From Dasypus novemcinctus (taxonomy: Eukaryota > Chordata > Mammalia > Cingulata > Dasypodidae), in assembly GCF_030445035.2 (NCBI RefSeq), contig NC_080673.1, positions 183,749,216-183,813,215 of the forward strand: a stretch of 64,000 bases of DNA, read 5' to 3'. Position 1 is the first letter of the stretch. Each line of letters opens with the position of its first letter. Below the pieces are notes generated by a model that saw only the letters and a list, made by a program, of their open reading frames with translations, had not been told where the DNA came from and did no database searches. Below, in pieces: positions 12,238-24,830 of this stretch. The position numbers and the translations under genes were made by a program.

Positions 12238-15179
12238 GTTTTTCCAGTGTTGCTTGCATTAAGTAAGGAATATGTTACCAAAAAGGTTGTCTGGTATTAG
12301 GCGACCCTTTCCCAATCTTTTGAATATGAAAACAAGATTTCTTGGACCTTGTCTTATCTTGTCTTTTGGTGGTTCTGGGTTAGAAGTTTCTGGAGTACCC
12401 TGTCCAGAATATATGGAAAGCAATAAGGAAACCCAGGGAACTCACCACCATGTCAATCCTCAAGTTCTGGGCTCCCTCTTCTTCTTTCCACCTTTCAATC
12501 TTCCTATTGACTTAAATAAAATTGATCGGGACTTCTTTTTATGGTAAAGAATATGGTCTATCTTGACATATGTTCTATACTCCCTTGAAAAGAAGGCATA
12601 TTCTGTTATTTTTTGTGGAATGTTCTATATGGGCTGACCAACATCTCAATTTTTCCATGATTTTCCTGGTTTTAGCATGGAAAGTCTCACATCCTGAGAA
12701 ACCTCTTACTCCTGTGCAAACTGGGACAGTTGTTTCCCTAATTCTATAAATGTCAATAAGGCCAAATAGGTTGGCACTTTTCTTCAAGTCTACCATATCC
12801 TTGCTGATTTTCTGTCTACTTGTTCCATTAATTATTGAAGCAGGAATATTGAAATCTCCAACTATAATTGTGAATCATCTGTTTCTCCTTACAGTTCTAT
12901 TAATTTTTGTTTTATGTATTTTGAAGCTCTTTATAGGGTCATAAATATTTAGAATTATGTCTCCTTTATTAATTAACCTTTTTATCATTATGAATTGACT
13001 TTCTTTATCCCTAGTAATATTCCTTATGCTAAAATATACTCTATCTGATATTAATTTAACCAATCCAGCTTTCTTTTGATCAGTATTAGCATGATATACT
13101 TTTACTTCACTTTAAATTTATGTGTCTTTATATTTAAAGTGAATTTATTATAAGAAGAATATTTATCTTGCTTTTTAATCTAATCTATCTATGCTTTTAA
13201 TTGTGGTATTTAGCATATTTGCATTTAATGTAATTATTGGTATGCTGTTAGTTTTCTGCCTTCTTTTTAACTGATTATTTTTTATTATTCCACTTTAATC
13301 TTCTTTCTTGCCTTATTATCTATAACTTTATGTTTGATATATACAGATTCCTCTAGGGGTTATAGTATGCATCTTTAACTTACATAGCCTAACTTCAAGT
13401 GGTGTTATACAACTTTAGGTATAGTAAAAATTATTACAGTAGTATACTTCCATTTCTTCCCTCCTGCCTACATGCTATTGTTACATATCTATGTAACATA
13501 TTATAACCCACAAACTATATTGTTTTAATATTGTTTAAATAATGATCTATTAGAGAGATGTAAATAATAAGAAAATCATATACATTTGACCATTTCTGGT
13601 GCTCTTCCTTTGTGTAGAACCATATTTCGACTGGTAGGATTTTCCTTTCACCCAAAGTACTTCTTTTAACATTTCTTGTATTGTGCATCTGATAGTGATG
13701 ACTTCTTACAGCTTTTGAGTGCCTGAAAACATGTCCATTTCACTTTTGTTTTTGAAAGATATTTTCACTCAGTATATAATTCTAGTTTTTTATTTTATCA
13801 GTACTTTAAAGATGTTGTTCCACTGTCTTTTCACTCGCATTTTTATGACAAGAAATCTGTTGTCATCTTCACACTTGCTTCAGTGTGGATAACATGTTTT
13901 TTTCTCTAGCTGCTTTTAGGATGTTCTCTCTAATGCCATTTTTATCATTCTCATTACATGTCTTGATGTAGTTTTCTTTATGTTTCTTGTGCTTAGGGTT
14001 CATTGGGCTCTTTAGATCTGTGGGTTTATAGTTTTCCTCATTTTTGGAAAATTTGGACCATTCCTTATTCAAATAGATTTTCCATCATTCCTCCTCCTCT
14101 CCTTTGTGACCTCCAACTAGTCTGGCAACCAAACAAAGATAGTCAAACATTGTAAGCAGTAAGATAACACAATCCATAATGAAGAGAATAATTAATCAAG
14201 GGAAATCAACCCAGAACTGACAGAGACGTTAGAATTAGCAGACAACAGTTGTTCCCCACTTCACTGATGTTCTTTTCATGTCTTTAAATTCTTTCTTTTT
14301 CTGTGTGTTTCATTTTGGTAGTGTCTAGTGCTATGTCTTCAAGTTTACTATGTTTTTTGTACTGCAACATCTTATCTGTTACTAATCCCATTCAGTTTAT
14401 TTTTTTATTTGCAGAAATTGTAGGTTTAGTGTCTAGAAGTTAGATTTGAGTCATTTTTATATCTCCCAACATATGAAGTGCAGCTATAATAACTGCTTTA
14501 CTGTCCTTCTCTGTTTTCAGATCTAGATGGCATGATACGTGGTTGAAACAGTAAGTCCCAAGGTCATGCGCCTATTACTTTTCTTGTGAAGTGGATCCTT
14601 GATCTAGAGAAATGTAATACAGGATCCTGATGTTAGTAACCAGACACTTTGTGAGCATTTTGATAGTGGTGCTAGCTGAGATAATGTAGGCAAGGAAAGC
14701 AAACCTATATCCAGATTACATGTCAATCCTGGTCAGTATGAAACATTGCTCTTTCCAAGTTGAGAAGCTTCTGACAATCAGTTTCCCTCAAAGGAGCTGG
14801 TTGGACGCCTAATCAACAGAGAACTAATCATTGATCACTGTTGATGACAAATAAGGTATTCAGCAGCATTAGTATCTAGATCAATTTTGGTGAGAGAATT
14901 CTGATGCTCTTGGGTCCATGAGGTGCTTCTATATTTGCCTCTATGGTTACTCCACTCAAGAACCCATTGCACAAAACTGAGATGACCAAGGACAGACTTT
15001 TGTTAATACCTTTTGGCTGAGTTATACTGCCCACTTCATTGTTTAATATCTCTTATTCAGTCAATGCTTTCTGGTGAGCACATCTCCTTTTCAAAGTACT
15101 TTATGTCCACCCACAAGCCTCTCCCTTACACTTTCTTATTTTCACTCTTTCAATCTTGCTTTTCCCAATCATCTAAGCT

Positions 15180-15410
15180 AGAATTTGGCTAACTTTTTCT
15201 GCAATGGGCAAGATAGCAAATATTTTAGGCTTTGTAGGCCATACAGTCTTTATTGCAACCACTGAACTCTGCCATCATAGTGGGAACACAACCATAAACA
15301 AATAAGTAAATGAATGGGTGTGGCTGTGTTCCAATAAAACTTGATTTACAAAAACAAGCATCGGCTGGATTTGGCCCACAGGACATAGTTTGTCAACACA
15401 TAATGTAAGT
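15180..15410 (+). mobile_element. hAT-Charlie-type MER DNA transposon
   Basis: ATATTTTAGGCTTTGTAGGC, GCTGTGTTCCAATAAAACTT and GGATTTGGCCCACAGGACAT are diagnostic of a common non-autonomous placental DNA transposon. The exact family name is not assigned. Confidence 0.8.
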
Positions 15411-16854
15411 CATTTACCATTTTCTATGAGTATTCCTTTGACTCAAGCTCTTCTCTTTCCACACAAGAAGGATGACCAGATGCATTGCCCAAAGTTCTGC
15501 CCAATGGAAAGATTCTCTCACCACTGTCTTTCAGGATCCCCCAAGCAGGCCTATACTATGGCAGTGGTCCATTTTAGGCCTGCATCCAGACATCAAGCTG
15601 ATATATCAGTGGACTGAGCTTGAGTTTTCCTCCTCTTTCAGATAGTAATAGGGAACCCCATATGAGGCTGTAGATGCAGTCCTCTGAGGTAGAGGAGTCA
15701 GTGAAACATTGGTGGGTGAAATGGGTGAAGTGGGTGAAGTTTAATTGTGCCCTCTGGTCCTTGTGTCTGATCATAGCAAAACCATGTCTCTCTTGCAATG
15801 GATTGTCCTGGACTTTGATGGTCGTATTACATTGTGGGCTTGATAGCTCTTGACTTAAGACAGGCAGTTTCAGCCACAAAGTCACTTGATATTCTGGGTC
15901 CAGTGTTCAGTTTTTACTGGAGCCCAGTTACATATGAGGAGCTGCATTTTGAATGACATACAATTCTCTACTTTAGATTTCATGGTCTTATTCCAGGACT
16001 CTAGAGTTTTGTGCTATAACTGTACTAGTCATAGGCTGGCCAGAGGTTCCATACAGTATCTTTCTCTCCCATAGACAGCTCTGGTACCATGGAATTTCTC
16101 AGTCACAAGCTCAAACAGCCGGGCTGCTTATCTTATCCTGTCTCTACTATAGAACCATTTCATACTCTGGTTCCCACTCCAAGTTGATGTCCTCCAGGTC
16201 ACCTGATAAAATGCATTTGTACCAGTTTTCTCAAGTGTGGAATATGCTACCTCCCATACCCAAAGAGACCTACCAAACTCTGTGCCCCATCTTAGTGGTT
16301 GGAAGTCCCAGGTATGATAACTTTTTTTTTTTTTAACCTTTGTATGGAATGTCTTGGCATGCCTCAGACTACTGAATCTCTATAAATTTTTTCAATGTGG
16401 CAAGCCCCTGTTCTTTGTAGAGTTGATATCCCATCCTCTAGAGTACATGTGTCTTACTGTGGCATCTATAATACTTCTTGCTCACTAGGTCCAAATCTAG
16501 ATCAATGCATCATTCTTTAGGATGACCAAATAGTTCAAGTGTCTTCAGATTATATTACATCAGAAACAGGATAGCTTTAGGGCAAATTTTTACAGATTAC
16601 AACTGTGACTATGTACTATTATTCACCTCATGCAAATGAAAACTGCTTCTGATTCTCCTTTTCAATGGATATGATAAGGGAAAAAAAAACCCTCATTTTA
16701 TCATATTAAGAGCCTCATATCATGTCCTTAAGGTTGTGTTAATTTGCTCTAGTAGAGATACCAAATAGAGCACTTTATCTAAAATTAGGGCTATTACTTG
16801 GTTAAGTTTATGGCAGTGGTAGTCCATTGTCATCCACCATGCTCTATCTGATTA

Positions 16855-16874
16855 TACACACACACACACACACA
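16855..16874. repeat. (CA)n microsatellite
   Basis: About ten CA units. Confidence 0.9.
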
Positions 16875-16978
16875 AAATACACATACATAAAATATGTATA
16901 TTTTTAATATCTTGGTGGAGATGAGAGGGATGCTTTTGCTTATTAACTCTGCACATCAAGAAATACTGAGGGCTCTGT

Positions 16979-17432
16979 AGGAAGCGGACTTGGCCCAGTG
17001 GTTAGGGTGTCCGCCTACCACATGGGAGGTCCGTGGTTCAAACCCCGCGCCTCCTTGACCCGTGTGGAGCTGGCCCATGTGCAGTGCTGATGCGCACAAG
17101 GAGTGCCGTGCCATGCAGAGTGTCCCCCGCGTAGGAGAGCCCCAAGTTCCCCCACGCACAAGGAGTGCACCCCGTAAGGAGAGTCTCCCAACGTGAAAGA
17201 AAGTGCAGCCTGCCTAAGAATGGTGCCACCCACACAGAGCATTGACGCAGCAAAATGACGCAACAAAAAGAAACACAGATTCCCGTGCTGCTGACAACAA
17301 CAGAAGTGGACAAAGAAGAAGATGCAGCAAATAGACACAGAGAACAGACAACCGGGGTGGGCGGGGTGGGTGGGGTGGGGGTGAAGGGCAGAGAAATAAA
17401 TAAATAAATAAATACATCTTTAAAAAAAAAAA
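16979..17432 (+). mobile_element. Full-length long-form DAS SINE
   Basis: It has a tRNA-like head (AAGCGGACTTGGCCCAGTGG, then GTGGTTCAAACCCC), a roughly 300-base tRNA-unrelated body, an AAATAAATAAAT stretch and a poly(A). A 21-base target-site duplication with one mismatch flanks it at 16958-16978 and 17433-17453, indicating a fairly recent insertion into the older ERV-like region. Confidence 0.92.
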
Positions 17433-18580
17433 AAGAAATACGGAGGGCTCTGTCAATTGCTAAGTATATCCATCCACATTATACATCTGGAAGCCAGAGA
17501 CCAATGGGTACTTTTATGGACCTTGTAGACTCACTATGAAATAGACCTGTCTCTACTTTATTCTACTCTATTCTGCTATACTTTACACACAGAGGGCTAT
17601 GATGTTGCTTTCTGACTCTGGGTAGCAATGTCAATTTAGACCTTATATCCAATAGTCATGGAAAGATCTGGGTCTTTCCCTTTTCCCAGTGTATGGTTAT
17701 CAGAATGAATGGCCATAGATCCCTGTGAGGAAGGTGACACATGCTCTGGTGTTGCAGAAGTTATCTTTATGAGGGTTTGGCTTCACCTCCAGTCAGTGGA
17801 GTCTGGGTCTGAGAATTAGTTCAGGTCTGGAAAATGGGCAAAGAATCATGACTTTCTTTTAAGGAAGCTGACCTCAGTCTTCTGCTCATTCATCCTGATC
17901 ACCTTTTTTTTTTTTTTTTGCATATATTAAGTAGCACCCTTGTTGGCTACCAATCTCTTGTGCCTTTAAAACCACCATGCTCTATGAACCAGAAGGTTGT
18001 GGTGAAGGCAAGAAGTCCTTGGGGTAAAGTGTATGTGGGGTGTGTGCTGGGGAGCACCGAGGTAACAAATCATTAAAATAATTTACATTAATAGCTTGGA
18101 TTTGCCTTGGTCTGATTCATTTCTCCCAGGATGGCAAAGTAGTAAATTTAGAACTTCAGGCTGGAGAAGAAAGTCAGAAGGCTATCAGCCTTTGGACAAA
18201 AGAGGACTGTCTTAGAAGTCACTTTGAAAGTCTTTACATATGTTAATCGAGGGTCACCAAGGGGGTGAGTTGAGACCATCATGCCTGGGGCAAATTCAGA
18301 GAAATCCTTGTTATGAGGTCAGATGAGATTAACTAGGTTTTTTGTCATCTCACAAAATCCACTGAAGCTTTGGTTTTCTACTTCAGCACAGGGAGAAATA
18401 TTCGACATGATCCAATTAATTTGGCAGAAGATACATGAAATCCTTGAGGTTTACAGTTTTGCTTCTCAATATTCTAACAACTGTGTCCCTTTTTTTTTCT
18501 TCCTTCAAAACCACCTCTAGCCTCTAATCTAAGCTTCTTGCCATCTTCTTTGGTGAAGATTAAAGCAAAGATTGTTTCCT

Positions 18581-18598
18581 TGTGTGTGTGTGTGTGTG
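18581..18598. repeat. (GT)n microsatellite
   Basis: About nine TG units. Confidence 0.9.
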
Positions 18599-18999
18599 GT
18601 TGCTGTTTAACTGAAGTCCCTAGAAGAATTTTATCTTAATTTTTGAAAAGGCTACCTTCAAATGTAACCTAGGCATGGCACTCCTCTTCTTTTTCTTTTC
18701 ACCAGGGAAATTTAGTTTTACTATCTCTTGTGCTTAGGTGTCATCTTGGGTATTGCTGAGCCATGGAAACTTCCAGGGCTGACAATAACCTGGGACAACT
18801 CCTTATTGTAATTCAGGCAGTGGGAGAGGAAGTTGAAGCATGGCGCATCCTTCAGCCTCAACTCCATTGTAGACCCCAAACCAGATGCTAGAGAAGCCGT
18901 TTTCATTCCATTTCCACTATCACCCACTTGGAAATCCTCCCCAGGTCAAATCACAGCATATGGCAATTGGAAGTGGAGGGAGGTTGTGTCATTGAGGAA

Positions 19000-21370
19000 C
19001 TGAGCACTTTACTGGAGGGTCAGGTGGTTCTCCTAGAGCAGCACAGTGGTATCAGCCACAGTGATTATTGATAGTTGCTGCAACAGACAATTCTCAGCGT
19101 CTTAACACAGAGGAGCTCAGTTCTTGCTCATACATAGATCAACGCAGAGGTGCTTAGTCGGGGCGCTCTCTTCCAGGTGCTGATTTCTGTGCCCTAGGCC
19201 TTAGGGACCAGGAGATTTCCACTGAATCCAGCATCCAGCTAGCAGATTAGTGGAGACAGATGGAGGATTACAAGAGACGTTTGACGAGACAGGTCTAGAA
19301 ATTGTGTACCTTGCTTCTGCCTGTATTTCATTGGAGACTCTAGGCTCACGCCCCCACTTAGATGCAAAGGTCCTGGGAGATGGTCTTTCCTATGTACCTA
19401 GCAGGGGAATGAAAGGGCTTGATAAACCAATAGAGCTGTCTCTGCCACAATATCATAGGAGAACGGGACTTAGGACTTTATCTGATATAAGCAATGCCTT
19501 GCATCACACCAGGGAAATAGAGCCTAACAGACTTGGCCTCTGGACAAGGGTGTCTGTGTGTATGAATTTCTTTCCCAACTTATCTCTCCTGTGACTCTAT
19601 ACTCCCTTTCTCTTTCTTCAAAAATCCACCTTTTCCAAGCTCCTCATCGTGTGCCCCATTCCTTTTTCAAAGGAAACACCACATCTCCTGGGCAAAATCC
19701 TGATGCCAATAGCCATGCTTAAGTACCAGACTTTTCAGTTGTCAAGAGGGAGGGAGAAAGCTCTGGTCCTGAGAATCAGAGAGGGCAAGAGGTCCCAGTC
19801 TCTGCTTATTGTATATTCTAGCAAGAGCAACAGCTCATTTCCTCTCCAATAACTTAAATAGCACATACACCTCTAAAATCAAGGGTCAATAGAGTCTAAT
19901 CATAGTTGAGGAAAGCATATTCCTTCCTTCTGACTGCTTTCTGAACCAGGAATACAATATACATATCAATACATTCAGTTTGAATGGTGCTTAGATTTTC
20001 AGTGGCCTTAAAATCCCCTAGATTCTTTCTGATCCTCAAATTCTCCCCTAATAGATCCCCTACAAAAATATGTTGACGGTTCTAGCTTAGATATTTTAAG
20101 ATCCTTCCAGGCTGGACTCCTATGTTTATAGAAGGTCTGTGGTACATAGATGACATATTTTGTAATGTAATATTCTACATACCTTAAAGGTCAACCATTA
20201 CAATTACCGACAACTAACATAGGTGGAGGGACCAACTTCTACTCCAGGACTGCCATGGCCTTGCCCTAAACATCCAGTAAGCTCTAAATCAAGCACTCCT
20301 TACCTGGATGACTCTGGACAAGTGGCTTCACCTTTCCGGGTCTCAGTTTTGCTGAAGAAGTTGGGTTTTACGGCTCTAAACCACAATTCCATGAAATGAT
20401 GCTAAATGCAATATCAGAGTATCTGACACATAGTAAGTACTCAATAAGTCTTCACTATATAAATGCATTTATATAGTCCCCATGCAGTTTCCTGGGTAAG
20501 CTGAATAGTGAACATTTGTAAACTCCTTCAGCAGGAAATTGTAAGTAAGACTCAATGAGTTGGGGCACATATAGACAGAGAAGACAGGAGATAGCACCTG
20601 ATGTTCCATGTGTCAGATGTTAAGGCTTTTCCTTGAAAAGTGACATATCAAATCATTCCCATATTTTTCACTCTATGTTACTAGGATTTTCATCAGTTCC
20701 ATAGTTAAGTATATTTGAGACATATGGGATAAAGGTAGACAGAATTCCACAATGCAGGACTACTCAGAATCTTTGGTATATTAATGTATAATATGAATCT
20801 TCAAGAGGAAGTCATGGTTGTGCAGTATCTCCTAAACATATTGTCTTAGTTTGGGTGTCTTGAAGACAGACCCTGAGGAAGGTGTTTATTTGCAAGATGG
20901 GCTCAGGAAGTACTAGGCAGGAATGAGGAAGTAAGAAAGGGAAGGGGACTAAAGCTATACACAATATGTTCATGATGGGTTACCAGTGTGGACAGTTGGG
21001 ACTCAACCTTGTGGGGACCTTCAGAGAGACTGTGTAGAACACACTTCAGAAGGGTCCTTCTAGAAGACAAAGATGTTGGGTTATTTCTCCACCAATTTCC
21101 ATCTCTCTTGGGTTGAAGATCACTCATGGGGGGGCATCTCTTTCAAATTTCAGGCCTGCCCTGTGCCAGGGATGAGGTGGGGACACATTTCTGCATCCAG
21201 AATCACAAGGATCACACTTTGGGAAATGCTGCCTTATTCTACTCTTTCCATTAGATTCAGGCCCTTTGCCTATCCTTCTGTAGACTCACAGATGGAGCCT
21301 TCATGCCTCAAAGTTATTCTTCTGTCGAGCCCCTTTTGCAGATCTCCAGTGACATGGCTGTCTCAAGACA
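19000..21370. other. Intergenic DNA, mostly unrecognised
   Basis: Besides the MIR at 20.3 kb, weak old-repeat traces (GTTGCTGCAACAGACAATTC near 19075). The 114-codon frame at 19250 has no recognisable domain. Confidence 0.45.
20285..20465 (+). mobile_element. MIR, sense
   Basis: CAAGTGGCTTCACCTTTCCG and CTGACACATAGTAAGTACTC. Confidence 0.75.
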
Positions 21371-21379
21371 GAACTTCTC

Positions 21380-21626
21380 GGGGAGTGGATGTGGCTCAAG
21401 CGCCTGCTTCCCACATGGGAGGTCCGGGGTTCAGTCCCAGGTTCCTCCTAAAACAACAAAAACTGGCAACAAGCAAACAAATGGGGGGAAAAAACCACAC
21501 AAATAACAACTCAGGAGAGCCAATGTGCTCAGCAGTTGAAGGCCAGCTTCCCACATACGAGGTCCTGGGTTTAGTCCCCAGTCCTGGTACCTCAAAAAAA
21601 CAAACAACGAAGCACACACGCAAAAC
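21380..21626 (+). mobile_element. Dimeric DAS-type SINE
   Basis: Two tRNA-like monomers lie in tandem. The first is GGGGAGTGGATGTGGCTCAA with GGGGTTCAGTCCC; the second starts near 21513 (GGAGAGCCAATGTGCTCAGC) with GGGTTTAGTCCCC. A-rich linkers follow each. An 8-base repeat, AACTTCTC, is at 21372-21379 and 21627-21634. Confidence 0.75.
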
Positions 21627-21639
21627 AACTTCTCAAAGT

Positions 21640-22190
21640 CCAGCCTTTTTATGAAAAGAAAGTTATTAAACTTCGCCTATTTCTGAACCAAGGTGGCTCC
21701 GAACAGCACTACAGGTGAATGTAACCATATATGCCCCACGATGCTTTCAGGAGCGTGGCATTGGGAACCCCCAAAAACCAAACAGAGAAAAATCGTTTGG
21801 GTCATCAGGGATCTGCGCTTCTGCATCTGAAGTGATGAGAAAGAGGAGGGTCTGAGAAAGGAACGGTCTAACTGACTGAAGAGATAAAGCAAAGGGAGAA
21901 TGGAGAAAGGAAAGGCTTGCCCTTCATGGTAGCTCCTTGTCCTCTAGGACAGGAGAGTCTACATCTGTATACAGCATTTGCCCTCTGCAGAGCTTCGTAT
22001 GATGCATCCGCAGTGTGGGCTTTTGGGAAGGCTTAGATTATTAAGATGCAAATTAATAATAATAATTCCTGGCCTTTAAATTGCACCTCTTCCTGAAAGG
22101 CCTCAAAGAGCTTTACTATTTACTGTTCCTCACAAAACACTGCTTTCTCCACTAACACTGTGAGGTATAAACAGCCACAAAACAGATATA
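21640..22190. other. Intergenic DNA, nothing recognised
   Basis: No repeat or gene signal seen. Confidence 0.4.
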
Positions 22191-22560
22191 AAAAGAAAAC
22201 ATTTTACATACAGTCACTATCGCAGGTGCATTTCGGATGGGAAATGTATTTTAGTCGGATAAATTGTTATCAGCTAGGCTTTCCCTTCTTTTCTCTTTTT
22301 TTAAGCCACCATAAAAACCCAGAGTAAGTTACCATGAAAAGCTATAATAATGCTAATTTTGTTCCCATTTCCTGGCTTTTTCCACTAGACTTGAGGCTCT
22401 TTAATATGACTTTAAAATTTTTTTCCATTAATAATACCCTTTCTTTTGGGATCTGCTCTTTTGAAGTGGTTTTATTATTGCCCGCTATGACTGATTGCAG
22501 CATATTTGCTGTTTAAAATCAGCTCCTAATGCATGAAAGCATATTCCCAAGGGCCAGGCT
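22190..22560. other. Candidate conserved non-coding element
   Basis: AT-rich, repeat-free block with TAAGCCACCATAAAAACCC, CATTAATAATACCC and CTAATGCATGAAAGCAT. Gene-free, no low-complexity explanation. Confidence 0.35.
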
Positions 22561-22599
22561 GTCCACCCTGAAATTTAAAAGCATCCACAAATGAGTGGG

Positions 22600-23150
22600 G
22601 ACGCGTCATTCAGAAGGGAAACATTTGGGGCAGCTTGCCCTGAATCCTCCCTGGGAACAGGTGGATCTGGGCCACGGGGGCGCATTTAAATGAAGAGGTG
22701 TGTGTTTGGTCTTGTGCCGGAGTCCTTCGACAGCAGAGGAAGAAGTGGTACCTGCACACGATCATCACCCACCAGGGGCAGCAGTTTCTCGCACACCCCT
22801 GCCCATGGATTCCTCGCCTCTCACCCGGCATGAGAACGGCCGCCTTTTCCCCAGAAGGGGTCATCTGCAGTACAGGGGGCAACTCCAAAGGCACACAGAT
22901 GCTGAGCTGGGGGTGTCGAGGAAACTGAATCCTTGAATGATGGATTTGAGGAACATGGGGCCATCCAGCCTAAAAGTGAGAACGGTGTCAACTCTTGTGG
23001 CAATTTGACCAGGTCCTGCACATCAGAGGCTCTGAAGGACAGTTACGTGTGCCTAAAATTGGGAAACAGGTTTTCTTATTAAACACTGAGTGCTTGATGT
23101 AGAAAAGTCTGCTTACTGAATAAATGAATGAACAAGTAAATGAAATACAA
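22600..23150. other. Intergenic DNA, nothing recognised
   Basis: Several overlapping 60-95 codon frames on both strands, without family resemblance or splice context. Confidence 0.4.
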
Positions 23151-23159
23151 TGGAATGAT

Positions 23160-23300
23160 TCACAGGAAGCCCCATGACAACCTGAAGAGGTTAGCACTCT
23201 TTTTATAGGTGGGAAAATTAAGGACTGGGGAGGGTAAGCCCTTGCCAAGAACACAGGGTGAAGAGCTAGATTCAAATCTCTGTTTTACTCCAGAGCCTGG
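23160..23300 (-). mobile_element. MIR, reverse
   Basis: TATAGGTGGGAAAATTAAGG, AAGAGCTAGATTCAAATCTC. Confidence 0.75.
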
Positions 23301-23419
23301 GATTCTCCACTTTACTTTCCAACCTTGTGCTCATTCCCCCCAGGTACACTTCCACCTCCGAATCCACTGGGCCCCCAGTCAATGAAGATTGTGAAGGGAC
23401 ACAGTGGCATAAGGACCAG

Positions 23420-23600
23420 CATTGCCATAGCACACCTTCTGCGTCAGGCACTGTCCCAGGTGCTCTCCACACATTAATTACATCTTCAGCGCTCTTGTGC
23501 GGCTGGGCTAGAATCCGCCTTTTACAGATGAGGAGACCAAGGACAAATAATCACATCTCAGCAAGTGGGGAGACCTGGCTTTGGGCCCAGGTAGTCCAGC
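23420..23600 (-). mobile_element. MIR, reverse
   Basis: GTGCTCTCCACACATTAATT and TTTTACAGATGAGGAGACC, then GGAGACCTGGCTTTGGGCC. Confidence 0.7.
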
Positions 23601-24170
23601 TGCAGCGCTCATGCTTACAGCCTTGTGCTGTCGGCTATGATGAAGGCCCCTTGCACGTGCCCTCTGCCCCTCTTAGGCTGATGGACATCAGGGATGCCCC
23701 TGCCTCTTCCCACCAGGATGGACAACCTCACCTCTGTCTTCCCCAGGTGGGGAGGAAGTGCTGCAGACGAATGACCAGAGGTCAAGATGGTACCTCTAGC
23801 CAGACATGCCTGGCAGAACCTGGCTCTTCAATGCTTGGCAACACGCATTTGCTCTGTCTCCCATCCTTCTGTTCACAACCATCCCTGCTGCCTCCTCTCT
23901 AAACCTGTAGGTCCCTAAACAACTACCCCCCAAGGCCCAGAGTCCTAGGAATCCACATGCTAATCCTTGACAGCATCCCTGCACTTTTCTTCTGTCTATT
24001 GCCCTCTTCCATCCTGTGGTCCTAAGTCCACAGTTGGTCATTCTTGTGGGGAGGTGGTGCCCCCTTCCACCTCAGGGTCTGACAGAGCCAGAGCCCCTTT
24101 CGTGGCCTCAGCACAGCAGGAGATGAGCCCTGTCTGCAGGGTCTCTCTTCTAGGGCGCTGCGCTTTAGTA
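23600..24170. other. Intergenic DNA, nothing recognised
   Basis: GC-moderate unique sequence. The 191-codon frame starting 23327 crosses a MIR and shows no domain. Confidence 0.4.
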
Positions 24171-24174
24171 GTTG

Positions 24175-24308
24175 GCTTGTGGAATGTTTGTGAGCTACTT
24201 GAGGCCAGGAATCATACCTTATTTATCCCCTAAGCCCAGGGCCCGGCACAGAGTCTGGCTCACTATGGGTGCCCTATTGATGTCAGTTGGATGAGTGAAT
24301 GAATGACT
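24175..24308 (+). mobile_element. L2 3' end
   Basis: TGAGCTACTTGAGGCCAGGA to CCCGGCACAGAGTCTGGCTC and a GAATGAATGA end. Confidence 0.75.
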
Positions 24309-24499
24309 GTAGGAGCTGGATATATTTTAATTACCTCGGATGAGGGAAGGCTCCCACCACTCTACAGGTGATGGTGGAAGGAAACAGCTGAAAAGTTTCT
24401 TTCACCACAAGAAAAGGCCCCCCTTAGACATGTGGAGGTGGGGTACATGTGGCCAGAGTGCCTGCCTGGCTGTCATCAGAGCCGCTCTTCTCTTACCTG

Positions 24500-24830
24500 C
24501 TGTTGGGATTGAATCTTGTCCCCACTGAAAACATGGTCAAATCTTAATTCGTGTTCCAGGGGATGTGAACCCATTTGTAAAGAGGACCTTCTGAGTTCTT
24601 CTTTTTAATTAAAGCATGGCCCAACAGTGACTGGAGGCCTTGCAAAGAGGAAATTCGAGCACAGTCCAAGAAAGTTAGAGGAGGACACCAAAGAGAGAGA
24701 GGCCATGCTGTTGCCAGGATGCTACAGACTCCGGGAGAAAGCAGGGCCCTCCCGACACCTTGGTTTTGGACTTCTAGCCTTCAAAACCATGAGGCAATAA
24801 ATGCCTGTTGTATAAACCAACCCACTGGGT
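24500..24830 (+). mobile_element. MaLR-like LTR fragment
   Basis: TTGGGATTGAATCTTGTCCC through GCCTTCAAAACCATGAGGCA and AATAAATGCCTGTTGTATAA follow an MLT1-like LTR layout (start block, then polyadenylation-like end). Confidence 0.6.

Larger units (their letters stand above)
9130..14560 (-). mobile_element. Decayed L1M (old L1) fragments, antisense, AT-rich
   Basis: About 5 kb of pyrimidine- and T-rich sequence matches antisense L1M by ordered blocks. These include TTATTGATGAATAATTGACA, TTAATTTCTTCATTGACCGA, TTCATTCCACTGTGGTCAGA, CTCTTCTCCTTCTGGGACTT, ATATTGAAATCTCCAACTAT and TTTCACTCGCATTTTTATGA. The order restarts near 12.54 kb, so at least two fragments or a duplicated copy are present. 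A solo LTR (11035-11505) is inserted. Short minus-strand frames are remnants; no intact ORF1 or ORF2. The GC-richer stretch 11.6-12.18 kb is poorly explained. Confidence 0.75.
14560..19000 (-). mobile_element. Possible old endogenous retrovirus-like internal remnant, antisense
   Basis: Moderately AT-rich sequence, without intact frames, that resembles antisense ERVL-type internal DNA in style. A weak impression rests on blocks such as 14700-15060, 16130-16330 and 17640-17900. It is interrupted by a hAT fragment (15180-15410) and a SINE (16979-17432). No LTR pair was found. It could instead be unclassified unique DNA. No coding capacity remains. Confidence 0.3.
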
